Made by a program: the position numbers and the translations under genes | Notes under the pieces: generated by a model | The model's database searches: none | Seen by the model: only the letters and a program-made list of their open reading frames with translations | What the model was told of the DNA's origin: nothing | Shown here: one piece after another, positions 46,700-54,636 of the stretch | How positions within the stretch are numbered: position 1 is the stretch's first letter | How the letters are laid out: every line of letters begins with the position of its first letter | Source: Mucilaginibacter lacusdianchii | GTDB lineage: Bacteria; Bacteroidota; Bacteroidia; Sphingobacteriales; Sphingobacteriaceae | NCBI RefSeq assembly: GCF_009770985.1 | Contig: NZ_WSRW01000002.1 | Location: 1,364,001 to 1,428,000, forward strand | Reading direction: 5' to 3' | Length of the DNA stretch: 64,000 nucleotides

Positions 46700-48043
46700 T
46701 TAGCCTTGCAGCTTGCGCTTACCCAGCGCTTGTTGTATTAAAGCAATTGTTTCCTGATAGCCTACTTTAAATATGCTCAGGAAAGAGAAGCTGCTATATT
46801 GGTTCAACGCCCAGAAACCAATAAGGGCTCCTGTAGCTACCGGCATGATGGTGGCAAAAGCTATACCATATACACTGTGCGTTAAATGATACCCCAAAAA
46901 GTCGGACCCAACGTTAACAGCCAGCATCACCAGTACTTTGTAAAAGTTAATTTTTGGTTTGTGGATCACATCCAGCGTTAAGGCAAAGAAACGATCGGAT
47001 GGGTATAATATAGAGAAAGTTAGGAACAAACGGAACACGTTAGCTGCCTCGGTACCGGCATACTTGCCACCGCCGATGATGTAAATAGGCAAATCGGCCA
47101 GCGCACAACCAATTAATGCAGCGGGGATCAGCATTACCGATAGCATACCGGTATATTTTTTCATGATGCGGATTACCTCAACACGGCTGTTTTGGTTGTA
47201 GGCCGCTGCCAGCTCGGGCATGCCGGTTAGCGCAAAACTGCGCAGTGGGATTTCTACCAACTGCATTAACGTTTGCCCTAAGTTATATATGGCCAAAGCT
47301 GCTTTACCCAACGTTTGGTTGATGATAATGTTATCGGATATTCCGAACATGTTGGCACTTAATGCTGTGCCTACACTGTACTTACCAAAGTTGAACAGGT
47401 CTTTAATACTCTGTGTGGTACGATGCTTAAGTGTGGTAATACGCGACCAGCTTTTAGCCAACGCAAATATGCTGGTAATTAAATTGGATGTTAAGTAAGC
47501 AAACAACACATTCAAAATGCTCATGTGGCCAAACACAATCAGCAGTACAATAAATACAATAAAACTACCTTGATTGCTTAGCCTGATGTACAGCAAACGG
47601 TCAAACTGCTGCTCACCTTGTATTACGCAGGTAGCCAAAAACCACGGCAATGAAAAGGCATAGTACAACCCAGAGTATTTAAAGAACATCATCCAGCCTT
47701 CATCTTTAATATCATTGCTAAATGGTAGTGCTACCACACTGATAGATACCAGTAAGGCCGTAATACATAGCCCCAGAAACCATGCTGAACCAGCCACCTC
47801 AGCCGTACGCTCTTTGCTGGCACCGGCATAGAATTTAATAAACGCGGTAGTTAAAAAGCCCGATCTGACAGTATCTACTACTAGTAAGGTTGATTGGAAA
47901 AACACCCAGGTACCGGCCTCAGATAAACTTAAAGAACGGTAAATCAGTGTCATAGTAACCAGCCCCAATCCGGACATAATCACGTTTCCCGCCAGCGATA
48001 AAAAATACTTGTTCCGAATGAGATTGATAACTTTTGTCAGCAT
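46700..48043 (-). CDS. Wzx-type polysaccharide flippase
   Basis: A 447-residue protein with about 12-14 helices and the MATE/Wzx start FLSLAGNVIMSGLGLVTMTLIYRSLSLSEAGTW. It would move undecaprenyl-linked repeat units across the inner membrane for polymerisation by the Wzy-like protein. The gene ends 4 bp from the end of the convergent acyltransferase gene and its start region overlaps nothing, but faces a glycosyltransferase gene 80 bp away. Confidence 0.87.
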   Translation of the reverse strand: MLTKVINLIRNKYFLSLAGNVIMSGLGLVTMTLIYRSLSLSEAGTWVFFQSTLLVVDTVRSGFLTTAFIKFYAGASKERTAEVAGSAWFLGLCITALLVSISVVALPFSNDIKDEGWMMFFKYSGLYYAFSLPWFLATCVIQGEQQFDRLLYIRLSNQGSFIVFIVLLIVFGHMSILNVLFAYLTSNLITSIFALAKSWSRITTLKHRTTQSIKDLFNFGKYSVGTALSANMFGISDNIIINQTLGKAALAIYNLGQTLMQLVEIPLRSFALTGMPELAAAYNQNSRVEVIRIMKKYTGMLSVMLIPAALIGCALADLPIYIIGGGKYAGTEAANVFRLFLTFSILYPSDRFFALTLDVIHKPKINFYKVLVMLAVNVGSDFLGYHLTHSVYGIAFATIMPVATGALIGFWALNQYSSFSFLSIFKVGYQETIALIQQALGKRKLQG

Positions 48044-48123
48044 GTTTTCGTAAAATTACAAAGCGCAAGAATAAGCAATATTACCTGGTTCAAAAGGTAA
48101 TAATTGGCATATTAGCCCAAATT

Positions 48124-48930
48124 ATGGATGTAAACGAAAATACTTTTAAAGAAGTTACCCTATTAATTACACATTATAACCGCAGCCGTTCGCTCGAGCG
48201 TTTATTGAAGTCGTTTAAAGATTTGGGCTTTGAATTTGGCGGCATCGTGGTATCAGATGACTGCAGTAAGCCCGAGCACTTAGACTATATCAAGGCACTG
48301 CATAATCAGTATGATTTTAAATTGCTAACACCTCCTAAAAATGGTGGTTTGGGCAACAACATCAATAAAGGACAAGACGCCGTTACTACACCATATACTT
48401 TATACGTACAAGAAGATTTTGACCCGAAACCCGGTTTTGGCGAGCATTTAAAAGATGCGCTGGGCTTTATGGATACGGATAAAGGGTTAGACATTGTTCG
48501 CTTTTATGCCTATTTTAAATACCCATACACAAAACCCTACGGCAAAGGCTTTTCGGAAATGGTATTTCACTTAAATCCGCTTTATACCAACCACATTAAA
48601 TTTTATGTATACAGCGATCATCCGCATTTGCGCCGCAGTACGTTTTTACAAAAATTTGGCCGCTATGCCGAAAACATTAATATGGACCAGATAGAGTATA
48701 ACATGGCGCTGTCGTTCATCAAACATAAAGGACGGGGTTTGTTTTATGATAAATTCACCGAACTGTTCGATCAGAAAAATTCATCAAACGAACCCAGCAC
48801 AGCCGTGCATCGCGCTAACTGGCGGGCACAAAAAAATCCGCTGGTGCTGGCATTACGTGCTGTATATGTAAAAGTAAAGCTGCTGAAATGCACAATGGAT
48901 GTAGCCATGGGTAAAACTAAAAACGGATAA
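48124..48930 (+). CDS. Glycosyltransferase family 2, first of a tandem pair
   Basis: A 268-residue protein from the ATG at 48124; an earlier in-frame start at 48034 would overlap the divergent flippase gene. GT-A motifs: VTLLITHYNRSRSLERLL, GIVVSDDCSKPEH, NGGLGNNINKGQDAV and YTLYVQEDFDPKP (the metal site EDFDP). Its close relative is the next gene, 8 bp downstream, with near-identical stretches (GLGNNINKGQDAV, YTLYVQEDFDPKP, YSDHPHLRR, FGRYAE). The two arose by duplication and probably add related sugars in sequence. Confidence 0.85.
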   Translation: MDVNENTFKEVTLLITHYNRSRSLERLLKSFKDLGFEFGGIVVSDDCSKPEHLDYIKALHNQYDFKLLTPPKNGGLGNNINKGQDAVTTPYTLYVQEDFDPKPGFGEHLKDALGFMDTDKGLDIVRFYAYFKYPYTKPYGKGFSEMVFHLNPLYTNHIKFYVYSDHPHLRRSTFLQKFGRYAENINMDQIEYNMALSFIKHKGRGLFYDKFTELFDQKNSSNEPSTAVHRANWRAQKNPLVLALRAVYVKVKLLKCTMDVAMGKTKNG

Positions 48931-48938
48931 GTTATTTC

Positions 48939-49700
48939 ATGAATAGTCAATTCAACACCGTTACCTTACTGGTTACCCATTATAACCGCAGCCAATCATT
49001 AGCCCGTTTATTACAAGCTTTTCAAAACCAGCAAATCAGTTTTGGCGAAATTGTGGTATCTGATGATGGCAGCAAGCCCGAGCATATTGCCGCTTTGCAA
49101 AGTTTGCAGCAGCAATACAACTTTAAACTGGTTACTACTCCGGTAAACAAGGGCTTAGGTAACAATATTAACAAAGGGCAGGATGCCGTTTCGATGCCCT
49201 ATACCCTGTATGTGCAGGAAGATTTTGACCCAAAACCTGGCTATGCAAAACATTTACAGGATGCCCTATCTATCATGGATGAAAGGGCCGAAATAGATAT
49301 GATTCGCTTTTACGCCTATTTTAAATATCCTTACTTAAAGCCATATCGCAACGGCTTTTCGGAGATGATATTTAAAATCTGGTATCCAGGCTATCGCAAA
49401 TTCCATTGCTATAGCGACCATCCGCATTTGCGCCGTACTACATTCTTTCAAAAATTTGGCCGCTATGCCGAGGGTTTGAAAGGCGACCGCACCGAATTTT
49501 TAATGGCTATATCATTCTTAAAAAATAAAGGTAAAGCTATGTTTTATGAAGACTATAAAGGCTTGTTTGACCAGGTGAATTCAGAAGATGAACCTAGTAC
49601 CATGACCCGCAGCGACATGCGCCAAAGTAACAACCCGCTGATAGCCTTTGCCCGCGCTATTTACCGCAACGTAAAACACACTTGGGAGGTACTATTTTAG
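48939..49700 (+). CDS. Glycosyltransferase family 2, second of a tandem pair
   Basis: A 253-residue paralogue of the preceding gene. Motifs: VTLLVTHYNRSQSLARLL, GEIVVSDDGSKPEH, NKGLGNNINKGQDAV, YTLYVQEDFDPKP, and YSDHPHLRRTTF. The sequence differs mainly in the middle and in the C-terminal 30 residues, which fits altered acceptor or sugar choice after duplication. It follows 8 bp after its partner and is closed by a terminator shared with the convergent sugar transferase gene. Confidence 0.85.
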   Translation: MNSQFNTVTLLVTHYNRSQSLARLLQAFQNQQISFGEIVVSDDGSKPEHIAALQSLQQQYNFKLVTTPVNKGLGNNINKGQDAVSMPYTLYVQEDFDPKPGYAKHLQDALSIMDERAEIDMIRFYAYFKYPYLKPYRNGFSEMIFKIWYPGYRKFHCYSDHPHLRRTTFFQKFGRYAEGLKGDRTEFLMAISFLKNKGKAMFYEDYKGLFDQVNSEDEPSTMTRSDMRQSNNPLIAFARAIYRNVKHTWEVLF

Positions 49701-49731
49701 GCCAACATCCATTAACGAAATTATATAACCC

Positions 49732-49770
49732 AAAAAAGCCTCAGTAATTGACTTACTGAGGCTTTTTTTT
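49732..49770. terminator. Bidirectional terminator between convergent genes
   Basis: A perfect 16-bp stem (AAAAAAGCCTCAGTAA with TTACTGAGGCTTTTTT) and a 5-nt loop, T-rich on both sides. It lies 31 bp after one gene and 22 bp before the end of the other. Confidence 0.9.
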
Positions 49771-49789
49771 ATAAATGCACTTTTTTAGC

Positions 49790-51013
49790 TTAAACGTTTT
49801 CTTTTTGCAGCAACGCAGGGATGGTTTTCAAAATCAATTTAACGTCGTTAGTTAAGCTGTGATTTTGTGCATAAACGTTGTCCAGCATTAAGCGCTCTTC
49901 TTCGCTCATGTCGCCCTTACCGCGTTTTTCTACCTGCCATAAACCGGTAATGCCGGCCGGAGCGTGAAAGCGCAGCGCATATTTATCGGTAGTCAGCTTT
50001 TCGGCCTCATACAACGGCAACGGGCGATTGCCTACAATGCTCATGTCGCCAATAAATACGTTCCATAGCTGAGGCAACTCGTCAATACTGGTATTACGAA
50101 TGAAGTTGCCTATTTTGGTAATACGCGGATCGTTTTTAATTTTAAAGAAGGCCGAACCTGAGCTGGACTTCTTATTATCCATATACTCTTTTTCGCACCA
50201 GTGCACCTTATCAGCATAAATAGGGAACTGGCATTTGCCGGCCGACATACATTCCGCACATAAATGCGATGTGTTTTCTACTACCTGCTTTTCGACTTTA
50301 TCTTTTTCTTTGTCTTTAGCAGCGTCTACATCATACTGGTTCAGGTGTTTCAGGTCTTTCAGGCGCTGATCGGCATTTACATACATCGAGCGGAACTTAT
50401 AAAACTTAAATACCTGGTAACCGGTACCCACCCTAAGTGAATAATAAAAAGCCGGACCTTTCGATTCCAGCTTAATCATGATGTAAATAATTAAAAAGAA
50501 TGGCGACAACATTAAAAGCGCTAGGCCCGAGAAAAACATATCGAACAATCTTTTCCCGATAGGAATTTTATAAGATGCCGGTCCTTTTTGCTGCTGCTGC
50601 TGATTATCTTTAAGGGTATGCCAATATTCAACCAAAAAATTCACGCGCGTTTCAATATTTACTTCCTTAACCGGAAACTTAAATACATCGGCTACACCGG
50701 CGTTTAAAGCCAGGCGGCGCAGGTTGCTGTTAAAATGGTTAACAATTAAAAAGAAAGGCACGTCGCCCATACCATTCTTTTTTAATGTTTCAAGCAGTGT
50801 TATACCCGATGAGGCCAGTACTTCGTCCTGAGAAATAACAGCAACAATGTTTAATTTTTCTGCTTGCCAGGCCGAAAACATCTGGATGCCATTTTTAAAA
50901 TGCATCAGTTGCCTGTCTTTAAAATTACAGTTGTTAATGGATAATGTCAAATTATCATCCAGGTTGATTAACGCAATAATCTCCCGTTGTGGAGTAAAGT
51001 TTTCAGCACTCAT
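49790..51013 (-). CDS. Initiating sugar transferase with receiver-like N-terminus and four-Cys insert
   Basis: A 407-residue protein in three parts. Residues 10-130 resemble a receiver domain (IVAVISQDEVLASSG, then VPFFLIVNHFNSNL and AGVADVFKFPVK) but without a clear phosphoacceptor Asp. From 150 on it is a polyprenyl-phosphate sugar transferase: RLFDMFFSGLALLMLSP, VFKFYKFRSM, NTSIDELPQLWNVFIGDMS, GNRP and AGITGLWQV. Between KFRSM and DPRITK lies an insert of about 75 residues, charged, with Cys252, Cys255, Cys261 and Cys273, likely binding a metal. It would begin repeat-unit synthesis by linking the first sugar phosphate to undecaprenyl phosphate. Confidence 0.85.
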   Translation of the reverse strand: MSAENFTPQREIIALINLDDNLTLSINNCNFKDRQLMHFKNGIQMFSAWQAEKLNIVAVISQDEVLASSGITLLETLKKNGMGDVPFFLIVNHFNSNLRRLALNAGVADVFKFPVKEVNIETRVNFLVEYWHTLKDNQQQQQKGPASYKIPIGKRLFDMFFSGLALLMLSPFFLIIYIMIKLESKGPAFYYSLRVGTGYQVFKFYKFRSMYVNADQRLKDLKHLNQYDVDAAKDKEKDKVEKQVVENTSHLCAECMSAGKCQFPIYADKVHWCEKEYMDNKKSSSGSAFFKIKNDPRITKIGNFIRNTSIDELPQLWNVFIGDMSIVGNRPLPLYEAEKLTTDKYALRFHAPAGITGLWQVEKRGKGDMSEEERLMLDNVYAQNHSLTNDVKLILKTIPALLQKENV

Positions 51014-51022
51014 CTATCAATA

Positions 51023-51469
51023 TTACTTACCAATTCTTCTTAAAATAGCCCTCACACGCGCTTCCAGTTCGGCCGGGTTAAACGGCTTAACTATAAAATC
51101 GTCGGCGCCGGTGTTCAGGCATCTTACTCTTACTTCAGAGCTGTCTTCGCCCGACACGATGATCACAGGGATTGATTTAAAAAAGTCGCTGCTTTGCAGT
51201 TGGGTAATAAAATCCAAACCGCTCAGTTTAGGCGTATTTAAATCTGATATCACCAAATCGGGGATGTTACCATTTTGCAAAAATGCCAGGGCATCTAAAG
51301 CTGTAGGGCAAATTTCAATTTCATATGCTTTGCTTAAAAATTTCTTAAGTATAAGCTGCATATAGTTATCATCCTCAATAACCAATATCTTGGTTTGGGC
51401 GGTATCTGAAAATCCCATGTTGTTTTCTGTGTTTCTAGTTGTAGTGTTGTTAAAAAGGTTGTTGATCAT
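51023..51469 (-). CDS. Stand-alone response regulator (receiver domain only)
   Basis: A 148-residue receiver with no output domain. Motifs: ILVIEDDNYM (Asp33-Asp34), VISDLNTPKLSG (phosphoacceptor Asp76), IIVSGEDSSEV (switch Ser106) and DDFIVKPFNPAEL (Lys128). An internal ATG at 51418 would give 131 residues and also retains the whole domain. It is 9 bp upstream of the receiver-like initiating transferase, so it may control that enzyme by protein contact (inference). No sensor kinase was seen in the window. Confidence 0.9.
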   Translation of the reverse strand: MINNLFNNTTTRNTENNMGFSDTAQTKILVIEDDNYMQLILKKFLSKAYEIEICPTALDALAFLQNGNIPDLVISDLNTPKLSGLDFITQLQSSDFFKSIPVIIVSGEDSSEVRVRCLNTGADDFIVKPFNPAELEARVRAILRRIGK

Positions 51470-51528
51470 AGGGTATGTTATCTTTCGATGTATACTGCTT
51501 ATTACGTAACCTCGCTCACAAAAGTTCT

Positions 51529-51536
51529 CAAATGTA
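51529..51536 (-). promoter_or_regulatory. Candidate -7 element for the response regulator gene
   Basis: On the minus strand TACATTTG matches TAnnTTTG, 59 bp upstream of the longer start of the response regulator gene. No -33 element was recognised. Confidence 0.35.
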
Positions 51537-51542
51537 TTAATA

Positions 51543-52346
51543 TTACGACATGAATACCCTCTTAAAGCGTTTGATAACCGCTTTTTTAAGGCCGCCGTCT
51601 ATTTGCAGGCGACGGTCGGTTGTCCACACAATTGCCTTGGGGTTAGTAACCTGGTGTATTTTACCAAAACCTTTATTGCTTAGCTTTAACGCCAGGTAAC
51701 CATCTTCATTAGTACCGGGCGGATGGTTAAAGCCATCTACCTGTAAACCTTGCTCGCGCCGGAAGCCGGAATTAAACCCATATACGTTTACCGCTTCGGT
51801 TTTAAATAAGGTATTATAATAACGGGTAAAGTCTGACAGGTACTCGTAAAAAAAGTAGGTAACCCTGCCGGTGCTTCCAACCGGTATAAAGGAAAAGCGC
51901 CCATAAGTGATAGCCGCGTTTGCTTTATCATCGGCTAGCGGTTTAACCATTTCCTCAATCCAGTCTTTAGGGTAAATGGTATCAGCGTCGGCATTTAATA
52001 TATATTTACCCCTGGCCTGTGCCAGGCCGGCATTACGGGCCGGGGTAATACCTTGCGTGGTTTCCAATATGCAGTTTACGCCGCATGCTTTTACCAAAGC
52101 TTCGGTATTATCTTTTGAGTTATTGTTTACTACAATAATTTCTACCGACCATTTGGTTATATTATTGCATAACGATGCCAGCGTAGGTACAATAGTAGTT
52201 TCTTCGTTATAAGCCGGCATCACAATGGATACTTCCGGACTACCTTTATAGAGCTGCTGGTAAGCCTGTTTAACAGTTGCAGGCTGAGGGCTGCTTTGCT
52301 CGTTAATATAATTACGAATATACGCGGGTATTGTGATGGGCCTCAT
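51543..52346 (-). CDS. Glycosyltransferase family 2
   Basis: A 267-residue GT2 enzyme. Motifs: SIVMPAYNEETTIVPTL, IIVVNNNSKDNTE, GITPARNAGLAQARG, and YILNADADTIYP (DxD metal site). A basic C-terminus (KKAVIKRFKRVF) may bind the membrane. It is the last gene of the exopolysaccharide locus, facing SurE across 254 bp (52347-52600) that hold no supported gene. Its substrate is not known. Confidence 0.86.
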   Translation of the reverse strand: MRPITIPAYIRNYINEQSSPQPATVKQAYQQLYKGSPEVSIVMPAYNEETTIVPTLASLCNNITKWSVEIIVVNNNSKDNTEALVKACGVNCILETTQGITPARNAGLAQARGKYILNADADTIYPKDWIEEMVKPLADDKANAAITYGRFSFIPVGSTGRVTYFFYEYLSDFTRYYNTLFKTEAVNVYGFNSGFRREQGLQVDGFNHPPGTNEDGYLALKLSNKGFGKIHQVTNPKAIVWTTDRRLQIDGGLKKAVIKRFKRVFMS

Positions 52347-52600
52347 AAAGCTAGCAAAATATAGATTTTCATATAAACATTCCCAGTTTTTCCTAAACGA
52401 TAACAGCTTTCATGATTATTTAATAAACTGATGACATTAATTTATCAAAACGCAGCATCCTACCGGTTCCCTTTGTACGAGACTTAGCGCAAAAAATTTG
52501 CATTTATTTTCATTTATTTTTCTGACACGATATGTGGTTACCATTACACTCGCACATCAACTACTCAGCCTTGATAAAATATGGCTAATTTAGCCGCACT

Positions 52601-53371
52601 ATGAAAAAGGATAAACCCACCATATTAGTTGTAAATGACGATGGCATTACCGCGCCCGGCATTAAAGCTTTACTTGAAGCTATCCAAGAGCTAGGCCGTG
52701 TTGTAGTGGTAGCGCCTGATAGTCCGCAATCGGGCATGGGCCATGCCATTACCATTGGTAAACCCCTGCGGCTCGATCAGGTTGAAATTTATGAAGGCGT
52801 AGAAATGTACCGCTGCTCGGGCACACCGGTTGATTGCGTAAAACTGGCAGTAAACTGCGTTTTTGAAGGAAAAAAGCCTGATTTATGCGTATCGGGCATT
52901 AACCATGGATTAAATCATTCCATCAACGTTTTATACTCGGGCACCATGTCGGCTGCGGTTGAAGGCGCTATCGAGGGTATACCGTCGGTAGGGTTTTCGC
53001 TAGATGATTATACTTTACAGGCCGATTTTGCACCTACTTTACCTTACGTAAAACAAATTGCCCAAATGTTGTTGCAAAACGGCCTTCCTGCAGGCACTTT
53101 GCTCAATGTAAATTTCCCGAATACTAAAACTTTAAAAGGCATTAAAGTATGCCGGCAGGCACAGGGGAAATGGGCCGAAGAGTTTGACAAACGAATGGAC
53201 CCGCACAAGCGCCCTTATTACTGGCTAACCGGCGAGTTTGAATTAAACGACCAGGGCGAAGATACGGATGTGTGGGCACTGGATCATGATTATGTATCAG
53301 TGGTACCAGTACAATTTGACATGACCGCACACCATGCCATACCGCTCCTAAACAGTTGGAAGTTTGAATAA
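52601..53371 (+). CDS. surE: 5'/3'-nucleotidase SurE
   Basis: A 256-residue enzyme with the SurE motifs VNDDGITAPG (Asn12, Asp13, Asp14), APDSPQSGMG (phosphate-binding Ser) and SGINHGLN (Asn). The metal-dependent phosphatase acts on 5'- and 3'-nucleoside monophosphates and on polyphosphate. SurE and LpxB are often neighbours in Bacteroidota; here a PAS protein on the other strand lies between them. Confidence 0.93.
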   Translation: MKKDKPTILVVNDDGITAPGIKALLEAIQELGRVVVVAPDSPQSGMGHAITIGKPLRLDQVEIYEGVEMYRCSGTPVDCVKLAVNCVFEGKKPDLCVSGINHGLNHSINVLYSGTMSAAVEGAIEGIPSVGFSLDDYTLQADFAPTLPYVKQIAQMLLQNGLPAGTLLNVNFPNTKTLKGIKVCRQAQGKWAEEFDKRMDPHKRPYYWLTGEFELNDQGEDTDVWALDHDYVSVVPVQFDMTAHHAIPLLNSWKFE

Positions 53372-53385
53372 AAGAATTGGATTTT

Positions 53386-53412
53386 GGATGGTAGCTAATC
53401 AAGCTACTATCC
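53386..53412. terminator. Hairpin between convergent surE and the PAS gene
   Basis: An 11-bp stem (GGATGGTAGCT with AGCTACTATCC, one G-T pair) around a 5-nt loop. It includes the stop codon of the minus-strand PAS gene. There is no U-tract, so its activity as a terminator is uncertain. Confidence 0.4.
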
Positions 53413-54057
53413 TGCCTGTTCATAATCGTCCAGCATTTCATGGCTGTCTTTTATCAGAAAGCCGTTAAATTCTGTGTCTAAATCTTTACAGCTTTTTTTA
53501 AGCATTTGCACAATGGCCTGAGCAGATTCGTTCAGTTCGCTCTGTTCTAAAATATCAATTAGACCTACGATGTTGGCTAGCGGCCTGCGAATAACATGCG
53601 ACTGTTTAAAAGCCACATCCCTTAACGTTGAGGTTAAAAAGCGGATATGCTCTTGCCGTGATGTAAAATCGGTTATATCGTACCCTATTCCTATCACACC
53701 CTCAATACCATTATCAGTTACATTGGCTTTAAAATCCCAGTGGGTGATAATGTAGCCACCCTGCCCGTCTAACTTGCGTAGCGTTACTTCAAAGCACTGG
53801 TTAGGATTTTGAATACATTTTTGGGCGGTTTCGTAGCTTACCTGATGATCGTCGGGGTGTAATGCAGCACCGGCAAAGCGCGTACGGTTATCCTGATAAA
53901 AATCTGCATATTTTTCGGCAAAATAAGAGTTGATGTAGGCATAGTTACCATAATTGTCTACCAATACCAGATAATAGTTATTAGAATTGTGCAGCAAAGC
54001 AACAATATGGTCAAAAGAGTTGTGAGTAGTCAGCATAAGCGGATTAGGACCAGGCAT
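53407..54057 (-). CDS. PAS-domain protein with DHp-like helices but no catalytic domain
   Basis: A 216-residue protein. Residues 15-135 are a PAS fold (LVLVDNYGNYAYINSYFAEK, then GGYIITHWDFKANVTDNGI and GVIGIGYDITDFTSRQEH, the PAS-PAC end). Residues 138-205 are helical with FKQSHVIRRPLANIVGLIDIL, which looks like an H-box, with His154 as the would-be phosphorylated residue. The protein ends about 45 residues later, so there is no ATP-binding domain. It may be a phosphotransfer or sensory partner of another kinase, or a truncated kinase. Convergent with surE. Confidence 0.75.
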   Translation of the reverse strand: MPGPNPLMLTTHNSFDHIVALLHNSNNYYLVLVDNYGNYAYINSYFAEKYADFYQDNRTRFAGAALHPDDHQVSYETAQKCIQNPNQCFEVTLRKLDGQGGYIITHWDFKANVTDNGIEGVIGIGYDITDFTSRQEHIRFLTSTLRDVAFKQSHVIRRPLANIVGLIDILEQSELNESAQAIVQMLKKSCKDLDTEFNGFLIKDSHEMLDDYEQAG

Positions 54058-54369
54058 ATTCTAAGTATGATCAAATTAAATAAAATTAGAACAGCCTAAC
54101 TTGCTAAACGGCTAAGTATAAATAGTGAAAACGGAAGTAAAAAGCAGACCTTGTTCTTATGTCAGTTCAAATTTCATCAAAAATACTATATATAAGAAGC
54201 ATTGTTGCATAAAGCTTTAAATTATTGACTATTTGCTAATATTTAAACCTATAGTATTAACTAATTGCCTTACATAATATAGCAGCTACCAGCAAAAACT
54301 TTAAGTACTGGATAATAATGTACATGTGCCATTACGTTAGAATGCAGCACTGTTGTACCTTTACAAATT
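54058..54369. other. Intergenic region between the PAS gene and the small membrane protein
   Basis: 312 bp, AT-rich, with divergent genes on each side. A near-match to the -7 element (TACCTTTA) occurs at 54354-54361, just before the start of the downstream gene. I see nothing else. Confidence 0.4.
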
Positions 54370-54633
54370 ATGCTCAATAAAAATCACTGGCTTACCGGCT
54401 TTGTTATTGCTTTAATTTTACCTACAGCCAGCTATATTGTATTTTATTTATTATACCCGAATCGGTTTTGGTTGGGTAAGCCTGCTGTTCCGTACCTCAT
54501 TGCCATGGGCGTAAACCTGGTGTTCATGAAGATATCGGTAAAAAAAGATGCTTACCAAACCGCTATTGGTCTGGTGATAGCTACTTTTGCCTTTCTGCTT
54601 TTTATGGTATTTGTTTTAAAAATTAAGCTGTAG
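54370..54633 (+). CDS. Small membrane protein of unknown function
   Basis: An 87-residue protein with three hydrophobic segments (about 10-30, 40-54 and 63-84) and charged turns. It starts MLNKNHWLTGFVIALILPTAS. No family is recognised. It ends 3 bp before lpxB, so both are probably one transcript, and it may be an accessory of the outer-membrane lipid pathway (inference). Confidence 0.7.
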   Translation: MLNKNHWLTGFVIALILPTASYIVFYLLYPNRFWLGKPAVPYLIAMGVNLVFMKISVKKDAYQTAIGLVIATFAFLLFMVFVLKIKL

Positions 54634-54636
54634 TTC

